From assembly GCA_015486905.1 (NCBI GenBank), contig WFQV01000134.1, forward strand, positions 1-6,059: DNA of 6,059 nucleotides. Reading direction: 5' to 3'. Both the position numbers and the translations under genes were made by a program. Positions 1 through 6,059 of the stretch are shown piece after piece. The notes below the pieces were generated by a model, which made no database searches, was not told the DNA's origin, and saw only the letters and a list, made by a program, of their open reading frames with translations. This DNA is from Melioribacteraceae bacterium (GTDB lineage Bacteria; Bacteroidota; Ignavibacteria; Ignavibacteriales; Melioribacteraceae). The number at the start of each line of letters is the position of its first letter. Position 1 is the first letter of the stretch.

Positions 1-3000
1 ACCAATCGTACAAAACGGGAATTACAATAAGGGAGAAAAACATTGAACCTATTAATCCGCTTATTACCGCCACAGCGAAGGGCTGAAGAATTTCGCCGCC
101 GGTGCCTAATTTCAACGCAAGGGGAAGGAATCCCGCAATAGTGGTAATGTTGGTCATTAATATTGGGCGAATGCGTACCCTGCCTGCTTGCAGCAACGCC
201 TCAGATTTTGAAATTCCTTCCAAACGGTAACGTACTGTAAAATCCAACAGCAATATTCCGTTGTTTACCACAATTCCCAACACGGTAATTGTCCCCATAA
301 AAGAAGAAATATCGAAGTTTGTTTTCGCCACAAACAAACCGATAATAACGAACGTAAATGAAAAAACGGTTCCTAAAAAAATTGCCAACGAAGTGCGGAA
401 CTTGTTGAATTCAAACAGCAGCACAACAAATACAAGCAACGAGGCAAGAATCAATGCAAAAAGCAGTTGATTAAAAGATTTCAATTGACTCTCGTAATCG
501 CCGCTGAGTGAAACGGAAACGCCGTAAGGGAGTTGGATTTTGCTCAAAACGTTTTTCACATCTTTAACCACGCTGCCTAAATCGCGCCCCGAAATATCCG
601 CCAATACTTTGGAGACAAGGCTTCCGTTTTCGTGAAGGATTGCCGCCTGCCCTTCCCTCACATTGATTGATGCTATTTGTTCAACCGGCACCATCGCTCC
701 AGTGGGTGAAAGAATTTGCAAATGTTTTAATGCTCCAAGATTTTTACGAAACTCTGCCGGATAGCGCAAGCGAACGCCTGCCAATCTCATCCCTTGTTTT
801 ACGTAAGTTGCAACTCTTCCCCAAACTGCAGTTTCAATTAATTTCCGAACTTTGCCGGGAGGGAATCCCAACTGTGCGGCTTTTTCGTGATTGACTTTAA
901 TATCGAATTCCGGTTCCGAGGGAAGCTCGGCGGGAGTTAATCCCACCAAACCTTTAACAGGCTTTAATTTCTCATAAATCTCTTGCGTTACTTTCTGCAA
1001 AGTTTTTTGGTCGTTCCCGTAAATTAAAATGTCAATCGGTTTCTCCTCTCCCGCAAGGTCTTTTAACCTGTCGGGAAGAACCTGCACAAAATCCAAATAC
1101 AAGCCTGGTATTTGTGCCGTTGCCTCCTTGTTCAAATCATTCATTATTTCAAAAGTGGAGCGTTTGTGATTTTCCGTTAAACTAATTAAATAATCACCTT
1201 CGTTAGCCGGGTGACGGTGAGCAATCCCTCTCCCGGTTCGTCTCGAATATGCTTCTATTTCGGGATAGCCTTTCATGATATTTTCAAGCTGAAGCAAAAG
1301 TCTGTTTGTCTCTTTAAGTGAAGTTCCCGGAGGAGCCTTGTAATTCAACACAAAAGCTCCTTCGTCCCATTCGGGTAAAAATCCCGTACGAAGCCTCGGG
1401 TAAAGGAAAACACTTATTCCGGCGATAATTAAAAGCAGAGAAACCACAATTGCTTTTTTACGAAGAAGAAATCGGAGTGTCTTTGAGTAAGCATTGCGAA
1501 TTCCCGAAAATAAATCGCCCGCCGGTCGGAAAGGTTTTCGGGTATTTAAAAACATATTTGTAAGGATTGGTGTGATACTTATTGCAAGCAGAAGTGAAAT
1601 GAAAACCGCAATGGCAATAGTCAAAGCCATAGGTTTGAAAAATATTCCGGTCAAACCGGTAACAAAAATAAGCGGAACAAAAACAATGACCGTCGTAAGC
1701 GTAGCGCCGAACATTGGTGGAATAACTTCCGCAGAACCTTTAATAATAGCTTCAATCAAGCTTTGCCCTTCGGAATAATGGCGGACAATATTCTCTACAA
1801 CAACTGTGGCGTTATCAACAAGTATTCCCAACGCCGCTGCTATTCCCCCCAACGTCATTATATTTATTGAAAGATTAAAAATGTACATCAATAAGAAAGA
1901 GAGAATCATTACAAGAGGCATAAAAATTATTATGGGCCAGGACGCCCTAAAACTGCGCAGGAAAAACAAAACAATTAACGAAATAATTATTACACCGATA
2001 AGAATATTTTCGCTTACTCCCTTAATGGAACGTTTGACAAACGATTCCTGGTCGTAGGTTTTTTCAAGGTGAATATCTTCGGGTAAATCGCTTTTTAGTT
2101 TTTTAATTGTTTCATCGATTCTATTCCCTACGGAAACTCCGTTTGCATTCGGCTGTTTTAGAACATCTATTAAAACCGCACGATGCCAGTTTGCAGTAGT
2201 AATGATGTATTCTTCCTTGCTCGTTAAATTCACATCCGCAAGGTCGCTTAATTTAATCGGGACACCATTACGAGAAGTAATGACAGTATTTTTAATATCA
2301 TCCGCCGTTCGTAGGAGGTCGTTCTGAAATCCCAAATGAATACGGTATTTATCCGTTACCTTGCCCAAGAATTTTACTTGATTTATCCGCTTTAAAATTT
2401 CTTCAATTGTCAGAGGAGATATTTTGTAAAGAGCAAGTTTCTCCGGTTTTAATTGCACCCAAAATTCCGGGCGTTCACCTCCCACAATTTCTATTTGGTA
2501 AACACCGCTAATACCCGAAAGGAGAGGACGGATTGTAAACTCGGCGAGGTTACGCAATTGCCTTTGGCTTCGTACGTCCGAATATATTGCGTAACAAGAC
2601 ATCGGGTAAGCGCTGGTTGTCATTCTTTTTACAAGGATGCCCGTTCCCGGTGGCAGTTTACCGCGAACGTCACTAATTTTTGCTTGAACCAATTGGTAAG
2701 CCTGCATTAAATTAATGTCCCAATCGAAATACAATTCTATTTCGGCATAGCCACGGCTGGTTTTTGAACGGACAATTCTAACACCCTCAACATTACGGAG
2801 TGCATCTTCCAACGGCTTTGTTGTTGTAATTTCCATATCCGTAAGAGGTGCATAACCCCTCTCCACTTGAACCAGAATTCTCGGGAAGGTTGCATTCGGG
2901 AAAACCCCGGCAGGCATCGAGGTTAGCAGAACAATACTGCCGAGAATTAAAATACCTACAACAAACAGTATGGCTAAACGGTAACGTAAAATTCCCTTAA

Positions 3001-3013
3001 TCAGTTTTTCCAT
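1..3013 (-). CDS. RND-family efflux transporter, inner-membrane subunit (C-terminus cut by window edge)
   Basis: Proton-driven RND permease of the AcrB/CusA superfamily, the inner-membrane motor of a tripartite pump. I translated it without a break from ATG 3013-3011 to the window edge: 1004 residues, ending in the PVLYDW segment that normally lies shortly before the C-terminus, so only a short tail is missing. Seen: TM1 about 12-32; first periplasmic porter region about 33-335; TM2-6 about 336-490, with TM4 motif GILVDNATVVVENI (D400, N401, E407); TM7 about 521-541; second porter region with FLPEWDEGAFVLNY (545-558), PPGT (561-564) and SRRTG (590-594); TM8-12 about 848-1001, with GIVVNNGILLLD (913-924) and RIRPILMT (947-954). 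The LPxxDEG motif recalls the CusA-like and related uncharacterised branches, but TM4 is HAE-like rather than the CusA heavy-metal form. Upstream in-frame codons before the stop at 3050-3052 offer no other start. It is third in the operon, 45 bases after the adaptor. The substrate cannot be assigned. Confidence 0.95.
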   Translation of the reverse strand, partial: MEKLIKGILRYRLAILFVVGILILGSIVLLTSMPAGVFPNATFPRILVQVERGYAPLTDMEITTTKPLEDALRNVEGVRIVRSKTSRGYAEIELYFDWDINLMQAYQLVQAKISDVRGKLPPGTGILVKRMTTSAYPMSCYAIYSDVRSQRQLRNLAEFTIRPLLSGISGVYQIEIVGGERPEFWVQLKPEKLALYKISPLTIEEILKRINQVKFLGKVTDKYRIHLGFQNDLLRTADDIKNTVITSRNGVPIKLSDLADVNLTSKEEYIITTANWHRAVLIDVLKQPNANGVSVGNRIDETIKKLKSDLPEDIHLEKTYDQESFVKRSIKGVSENILIGVIIISLIVLFFLRSFRASWPIIIFMPLVMILSFLLMYIFNLSINIMTLGGIAAALGILVDNATVVVENIVRHYSEGQSLIEAIIKGSAEVIPPMFGATLTTVIVFVPLIFVTGLTGIFFKPMALTIAIAVFISLLLAISITPILTNMFLNTRKPFRPAGDLFSGIRNAYSKTLRFLLRKKAIVVSLLLIIAGISVFLYPRLRTGFLPEWDEGAFVLNYKAPPGTSLKETNRLLLQLENIMKGYPEIEAYSRRTGRGIAHRHPANEGDYLISLTENHKRSTFEIMNDLNKEATAQIPGLYLDFVQVLPDRLKDLAGEEKPIDILIYGNDQKTLQKVTQEIYEKLKPVKGLVGLTPAELPSEPEFDIKVNHEKAAQLGFPPGKVRKLIETAVWGRVATYVKQGMRLAGVRLRYPAEFRKNLGALKHLQILSPTGAMVPVEQIASINVREGQAAILHENGSLVSKVLADISGRDLGSVVKDVKNVLSKIQLPYGVSVSLSGDYESQLKSFNQLLFALILASLLVFVVLLFEFNKFRTSLAIFLGTVFSFTFVIIGLFVAKTNFDISSFMGTITVLGIVVNNGILLLDFTVRYRLEGISKSEALLQAGRVRIRPILMTNITTIAGFLPLALKLGTGGEILQPFAVAVISGLIGSMFFSLIVIPVLYDW

Positions 3014-3058
3014 TATTGTATTACCGGTTAAATCCTTAATTTTTAATTTTTAATTGTT
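3014..3058 (-). repeat. AT-rich spacer with tandem AATTAAA heptamers between adaptor and RND genes
   Basis: On the plus strand 3036-3055 reads as almost three copies of TTAATTT (AATTAAA in the message), ending in AAGGA (message sense, plus 3034-3038). That AAGGA lies 19-20 bases before the RND start, too far for normal Shine-Dalgarno placement, so the RND gene has no well-placed ribosome site. The spacer holds no stem-loop terminator that I can see, so readthrough from the adaptor gene is expected. The repeat is plainly present; any role is unknown. Confidence 0.75.
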
Positions 3059-3985
3059 TTATTTAACGCTCATTCCGTCCTTTAATTCATAATTACCCAA
3101 AACAATTACGCTGTCGCCAACGTTCAAACCTGCTTTAATTTCAATTCGGTTTTCATTTTCAATTCCCACTCGTAATGTTTTGCGTTTAGCTTTACCGTTC
3201 TTCTTAACAAAGAGAAAGTAGTCGGGGGAATTTCCTAAAACCGCATTTCGCGGAATCACCAAAACATTATTTAGCGACTTCAAAATAATTTCAATCTTCA
3301 AAAATAAATCCGATTTTAACAGATGACTTTTATTTTGCAACGAAGCACGGATTTGAGCCGTTTGGGTTTGTTTGTCAACAATGCCGTTCACCGCTTCGAT
3401 TTTGGCGTTAAAGGTTTTCCCTTTTAAATCGGGAAAAGTAACGTTCAAACTTTGTCCGACATGTACATCCGGCAAATAATTCGCCGGCAGCTCTCCCCAC
3501 AAATAATAAACCGAATCGTCTTGAATTGTTAAAATGCTTTCCCCTTTCGAAACAACATCTCCCGAGTAATGAAATTTCTTGGAAACAATTCCGCTGAACG
3601 GTGCAGTGATTTTGTAAGGTAGAACTTCTCCGTTACTGCTGTCGTTCACAACTCGTTTAAGCGCTTCGGCTTGGGGACTTTGAACAAGAGCAATAGTCTC
3701 ACCCCGTAAAACCCTGTCCCCTTCGGACAAATTAAGGTTTAGAATTCTACCCGAAAACTGACTGCTTAAATTTATTTTGCGCTTGGGTAAAAGTTTTCCG
3801 TAAATTGTTATTTTTTCTTGAATCGAACCTTTGCGTGCAATTACTACTTTTACAGGAACTTTAAATTTCGATGCTTTATTTGCAATCTTAATTCTTGCCC
3901 CTATTTCGCCTGCGTTTTTACTTTCGCGACCGCAGCCTAAAAACAGAAAAGAAAGCAATAATAAAATGACGAGTCTGTTTCTCAT
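3059..3985 (-). CDS. RND-pump periplasmic adaptor (membrane fusion) lipoprotein with almost no alpha-hairpin
   Basis: HlyD/AcrA/CusB-type adaptor of 308 residues that should join the RND transporter to the outer-membrane channel. Seen: basic N-terminus and hydrophobic stretch 5-16 followed by lipobox-like FLGC (15-18), so probably lipid-anchored at C18; first lipoyl-like half about 70-101 (SGRILNLNLSEGDRV at 78-92); a linker of only about 22 residues (102-123); second lipoyl half about 124-155 (ITAPFSGIVSKKF at 126-138); beta-barrel about 157-236; membrane-proximal domain about 240-308 (VLVIPRNAVL at 241-250, GDSVIVLG at 290-297). Family members usually have 350-420 residues and a long helical hairpin between the lipoyl halves; the shortfall matches loss of that hairpin. 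The words SPQAEAL after the first half resemble the CusB-type SPEL segment. The start is set by the strong ribosome site at 3990-3997 and the TAATG overlap with the OEP gene. The adaptor assignment is firm; its export partner is inferred from context. Confidence 0.93.
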   Translation of the reverse strand: MRNRLVILLLLSFLFLGCGRESKNAGEIGARIKIANKASKFKVPVKVVIARKGSIQEKITIYGKLLPKRKINLSSQFSGRILNLNLSEGDRVLRGETIALVQSPQAEALKRVVNDSSNGEVLPYKITAPFSGIVSKKFHYSGDVVSKGESILTIQDDSVYYLWGELPANYLPDVHVGQSLNVTFPDLKGKTFNAKIEAVNGIVDKQTQTAQIRASLQNKSHLLKSDLFLKIEIILKSLNNVLVIPRNAVLGNSPDYFLFVKKNGKAKRKTLRVGIENENRIEIKAGLNVGDSVIVLGNYELKDGMSVK

Positions 3986-5247
3986 TACTTCACCTCCGGT
4001 TTCCCAACTAAGTTTTCTATTTGAGCTTCAATTTCATTAAGCGTAAAAATCAATTTTTCTTCCGATGCTTTTGCTTCCGTTAAAGCCTTTTGCGCCAACA
4101 GAACGTCGGTATTGGTTAATATCCCCGCTTTGTAATTTGTCAGTGCAACTTCGTACGATTTTTCCGACTGCTTAATTAAATTGCTTTTTAATACTAACAA
4201 ATTTTTCACGGTTGAAATTTTGTTCACCAACAATTCCAACTTGGCTTTCATTTCATACAAAAGGGTTTTCCTAAAAAATTTAATTGACTCGGTTTTTAAT
4301 CGAACGGATTGAATTTCGTTACTCCTTCTTCCCCAATCGAAAACTGGAATAAGAACGCCGCCGGAAATCACACCGTAATTTCCATCCGACGTGGGGTCGT
4401 TGTTAAAGACATATCCGCTACCCAAGTAAAATTTCGGCATTCGGCTGTTCTTAATTAATTCGGTGCGAATCTTTTCCAATTTAATTTGCTCGTTCAATAT
4501 TTGTAAAGCAGGGTTTGACTTTTCCGCTTCGGCAATTAAAGAATCAACGGAATAAGATTTCGTAAATTTAATTCCGGCGGGAGCTTCTAACGAATCGCGC
4601 AATTTTATTTTAATGCCTGTTAATTTCGAAAGTTCAATCCGGCTGTTTTCTACTTCCGATTCTGCGTTAAGTTCAATTCCCTGAGCGTTTAATAACTCCG
4701 ATTTAGTTGCAAAATAATCGGGACTTTTTATTTGTCCCAAACGGTACAACTTTTCATTTACTTCAAATAAATGTTTGAGGTAAAGCACCGATTGCTTGGC
4801 AATGATTAGTGTCCTTTTATTTTTTAGTAAATTGAAATATGCAGCACGTACCGAGTAAATTAAGTTAAGTTTGTTTTCCCTGGATTGAAATCTAACGATT
4901 TTTTCTTCCGTAATTCCGTACTTTTGCAAATCGCTTTTCCAATTACCCATATCCCAAACAAATTGCAAACGATTGTCAAACGTTCTAAAATTGTAATCCC
5001 GAAATGTATTGAATTGACTTTGTGAAGAGAAATCAAGCTCCGGGTACAATTGACTTTTAAGGCTTTTCGTATTTGCGGCTTTGCTTTCCTCAATCTTTTT
5101 AAATGCCTGCAAAGAAGGGTAATTTACAAGTGCGGAATCAATACATTGCTTCAATGTTATTATTCTGTGAGCTTGTGCTTGAGCCGGTTTGGATATGAAA
5201 ACCAACACAGACAAAAGAAGAAATATTTTTAAAATGTCTTTTTGCAT
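3985..5247 (-). CDS. TolC-like outer-membrane efflux protein (OEP family)
   Basis: Outer-membrane channel of the pump, 420 residues, expected to work as a trimer. Seen: signal peptide with hydrophobic core 8-18 and an AQAQA stretch at 22-26, giving signal peptidase I sites after A24 or A26. Two OEP repeats follow: the first (about 30-212) opens with ITLKQCIDSAL (30-40), has a short barrel segment about 69-103 and the tip motif YRLGQIKSPDYFA (168-180); the second (about 233-415) has a barrel segment about 271-304 ending in IPVFDWGRRSNEI (300-312) and the tip motif NYKAGILTNTDVLLAQ (371-386). Most of the rest is helical and rich in Leu, Lys and Glu, as in the TolC tunnel. The length is slightly below the usual 440-490. 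First gene of the three-gene pump operon; its stop shares a base with the adaptor ATG. The start is supported by a GGTGA site at 5252-5256. The family is certain; substrate unknown. Confidence 0.95.
   Translation of the reverse strand: MQKDILKIFLLLSVLVFISKPAQAQAHRIITLKQCIDSALVNYPSLQAFKKIEESKAANTKSLKSQLYPELDFSSQSQFNTFRDYNFRTFDNRLQFVWDMGNWKSDLQKYGITEEKIVRFQSRENKLNLIYSVRAAYFNLLKNKRTLIIAKQSVLYLKHLFEVNEKLYRLGQIKSPDYFATKSELLNAQGIELNAESEVENSRIELSKLTGIKIKLRDSLEAPAGIKFTKSYSVDSLIAEAEKSNPALQILNEQIKLEKIRTELIKNSRMPKFYLGSGYVFNNDPTSDGNYGVISGGVLIPVFDWGRRSNEIQSVRLKTESIKFFRKTLLYEMKAKLELLVNKISTVKNLLVLKSNLIKQSEKSYEVALTNYKAGILTNTDVLLAQKALTEAKASEEKLIFTLNEIEAQIENLVGKPEVK
3990..3997 (-). promoter_or_regulatory. Strong ribosome binding site of the adaptor gene
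   Basis: The message reads GGAGGTGA, an eight-base match to the anti-Shine-Dalgarno sequence, with GGAGG seven bases before the ATG at 3985-3983. The site lies within the last codons of the OEP gene, and stop and start overlap as TAATG. This suggests that adaptor translation is coupled to that of the channel, while the strong site also allows independent loading. Confidence 0.85.
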
Positions 5248-5251
5248 TCTC

Positions 5252-5256
5252 TCACC
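5252..5256 (-). promoter_or_regulatory. Ribosome binding site of the OEP gene
   Basis: The message has GGTGA followed by four bases (GAGA) and the ATG at 5247-5245. GGTGA is the 3' half of the full AGGAGGTGA consensus. The position supports this start, which is also the one that leaves an intact signal peptide. Confidence 0.6.
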
Positions 5257-5292
5257 GTTTTTACCAAAACAATAAATTATTTAATCGGATTA

Positions 5293-5313
5293 TTACATTC
5301 TTTTAAAAATCAT
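5293..5313 (-). promoter_or_regulatory. Possible six-codon leader mini-ORF ahead of the pump operon
   Basis: The message contains ATG ATT TTT AAA AGA ATG TAA, encoding MIFKRM. It has the same GGTGA plus four-base spacing (site at 5318-5322) as the OEP gene and stops 45 bases before the OEP start, in the same frame. It begins right after the inverted repeat at 5324-5369. A leader peptide or translational gate is possible, but an ORF this short can easily arise by chance, so the call is weak. Confidence 0.2.
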
Positions 5314-5323
5314 TTCTTCACCG

Positions 5324-5369
5324 ACCTATTCCCCTAATAAATAAAGGCTCTAATATTATGGGAACAGGT
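5324..5369 (-). repeat. Imperfect inverted repeat, possible RNA hairpin in the operon leader
   Basis: In the message, ACCTGTTCCC (plus 5369-5360) can pair with GGGAATAGGT (plus 5333-5324) over ten positions, one of them a G-U wobble. After one A-G mismatch, TAATA and TATTA add five pairs, leaving a 14-base loop. On the plus-strand transcript the wobble becomes an A-C mismatch, so the structure favours the minus-strand message. No U-tract follows directly (the first is TTTTT, 14 bases later), so it is not a standard intrinsic terminator of the upstream gene. It could be a leader structure or a DNA site for a regulator; neither is shown. Confidence 0.55.
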
Positions 5370-5411
5370 GTAACTTTAATCATCAAAATTTTACTTCCTA
5401 AATTACCATAC

Positions 5412-6059
5412 TTAAAGCACAAACCGCCAAACTAATTTTGTAAGAACGGTTGTGTTCGTAGATTGCCAGCCCGAAGCGAATGTGTCGTATCCTTGATTTA
5501 CAACAAAGTAAAAATTAGTGCCTGGCTTCGGAATCCAATTAATTCTAAAATTTAATAATATTTCATTATCGTTGTTGTTCCATTGTCCGTAAATGCTGCC
5601 GAACAAATCGGGACTTAAAGCAACGTTCAATCTGCCGCTAAATTCATTCACAATAAAACTTCCTTGCGGAAGAGTAATTAAATTTTGTGAGAACTGAGAA
5701 TGAAAACTAATGTATTTGTTTAAATGAACCATACCGATTATCGCATAAACCGTTCTTCTGCCTGTGTAAAACTCACCCCAATTAACAAATAAGAAACCGT
5801 AAACGGGACGCCCCTCGAAAGTGCCGAACTGCAATTCGTAACGTGTAAACCAGTACTCACCTTTGGGAATTACAACTCCTTTGTGAATCATGAAATCTTC
5901 GGTTAAATTTTCCGCTCTACGTTGAACGTTCGATTCAAAAAATTCACCGCTTTTGGTTGTAAATCCGAGCGGTCGGAACTCAGTCCAAAGCGACTGTAAT
6001 TTGTGCGTACGGTCGTCAATATAATAATTGAAATCGTACGGTTTGAAGACGAGTTGCTG
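5412..6059 (-). CDS. C-terminus of a DUF5916-type predicted outer-membrane beta-barrel protein (N-terminus outside window)
   Basis: The last 215 codons of a larger protein; the frame stays open from the stop at 5414-5412 to the right edge, so the ATG at 5891-5889 is internal, not the start. Seen: alternating polar and hydrophobic strands rich in Tyr, Trp, Phe and Asn, typical of a barrel; IPKGEYWFTRYELQF, with GEFYTGRRTVY some 20 residues further on; then LPQGSFIVNEFSGRLNVALS; and near the end NEILLNFRINWIPKPGTNFY and FVVNQGYDT, finishing with LTKLVWRFVL. This order (strand, GxFYxGRR, LPxGSF, SPDL, RINWxPxPGTNFxxVxNQ) matches what I know of the DUF5916 C-terminus, which in full-length proteins follows a CBM9-like domain. 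The function of DUF5916 proteins is not established; an outer-membrane location is inferred. Same strand as the pump genes and 164 bases upstream; whether they are co-transcribed is unknown. The family call rests on remembered motifs, not a search. Confidence 0.8.
   Translation of the reverse strand, partial: QQLVFKPYDFNYYIDDRTHKLQSLWTEFRPLGFTTKSGEFFESNVQRRAENLTEDFMIHKGVVIPKGEYWFTRYELQFGTFEGRPVYGFLFVNWGEFYTGRRTVYAIIGMVHLNKYISFHSQFSQNLITLPQGSFIVNEFSGRLNVALSPDLFGSIYGQWNNNDNEILLNFRINWIPKPGTNFYFVVNQGYDTFASGWQSTNTTVLTKLVWRFVL

Larger units (their letters stand above)
5248..5411 (-). other. Intergenic leader between the DUF5916-like gene and the pump operon
   Basis: This is the largest non-coding gap in the window. 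Besides the inverted repeat, mini-ORF and ribosome site listed separately, I looked for promoters. No convincing sigma70 pair and no Bacteroidota-type TAnnTTTG box stands out. A weak extended -10-like word, TGTAATAAT, occurs in the message at plus 5299-5291 without a matching -35. The operon may start here or be read through from the upstream gene; the sequence does not decide this. Confidence 0.5.

Noticed and set aside
261..2710. Several plus-strand open frames of 75-94 codons within this stretch
   Set aside because: They lie fully antisense to the RND gene, whose minus-strand frame gives a continuous, motif-rich protein. Their products are low-complexity or unlike any family and have no supporting ribosome sites.
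1..3013. RND gene as a pseudogene because no complete ORF is found here
   Set aside because: Codon-by-codon translation shows 1004 uninterrupted codons; the stop is missing only because the window ends.
3831..4040. Plus-strand 69-codon open frame across the adaptor/OEP junction
   Set aside because: It is antisense to the adaptor signal peptide and the OEP C-terminus, both well supported. The hydrophobic look comes from the complement of those coding sequences.
4860..5232. A minus-strand 77-codon frame and a plus-strand 60-codon frame over the start of the OEP gene
   Set aside because: Both overlap the signal peptide and first OEP repeat in other frames; the OEP frame has clear family motifs and a ribosome site.
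5324..5369. Inverted repeat as an intrinsic terminator for the DUF5916-like gene
   Set aside because: There is no U-tract right after the stem, the loop is long and the inner stem is only AT pairs, so standard termination is not supported.
5889..5891. ATG at 5891 as the start of a 159-residue protein
   Set aside because: The frame remains open for 56 more codons to the window edge, and that extension continues the same barrel-like sequence, so this Met is internal to a longer protein.

Overview
The window holds one cluster, all read from the minus strand (right to left): the end of a predicted outer-membrane beta-barrel protein of the DUF5916 type, then a complete outer-membrane efflux protein of the TolC/OEP family, a complete periplasmic adaptor (membrane fusion lipoprotein), and an almost complete inner-membrane RND transporter that runs off the left edge. 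Together the last three form a tripartite efflux pump that would carry a substrate out of the cell using the proton gradient. The substrate cannot be read from the sequence, and no regulator gene lies in the window.

Layout, in order of transcription: 6059-5412 DUF5916-like C-terminus (the N-terminus lies beyond the window); 5411-5248 a 164-base gap with an imperfect inverted repeat and a six-codon mini-ORF; 5247-3985 OEP protein; 3985-3059 adaptor, whose ATG shares one base with the OEP stop codon (TAATG) behind a strong GGAGGTGA ribosome site; 3058-3014 a 45-base AT-rich spacer with a tandem AATTAAA repeat; 3013-1 RND transporter, open for 1004 codons and cut only just before its C-terminus. 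I translated the transporter codon by codon to the edge and found no frameshift or stop. The plus-strand open frames lie antisense to these genes and look like shadows.

The AT-rich base composition, a DUF5916-type barrel, a lipoprotein adaptor and this gene order suggest a member of the Bacteroidota/Ignavibacteriota/Chlorobiota group. The good Shine-Dalgarno sites (GGAGGTGA, GGTGA) lean toward the Ignavibacteria/Chlorobi side rather than classical Bacteroidia, which often lack them. This is inference; there is no rRNA or other marker here.

No clearly new system is evident: it is a recognisable RND pump. The points that stand out are the adaptor, which has lost almost all of the alpha-helical hairpin that normally reaches the outer-membrane channel; the RND proton-relay positions, which read Asp-Asn in TM4 and Asn in TM10; and the hairpin plus mini-ORF arrangement ahead of the operon.
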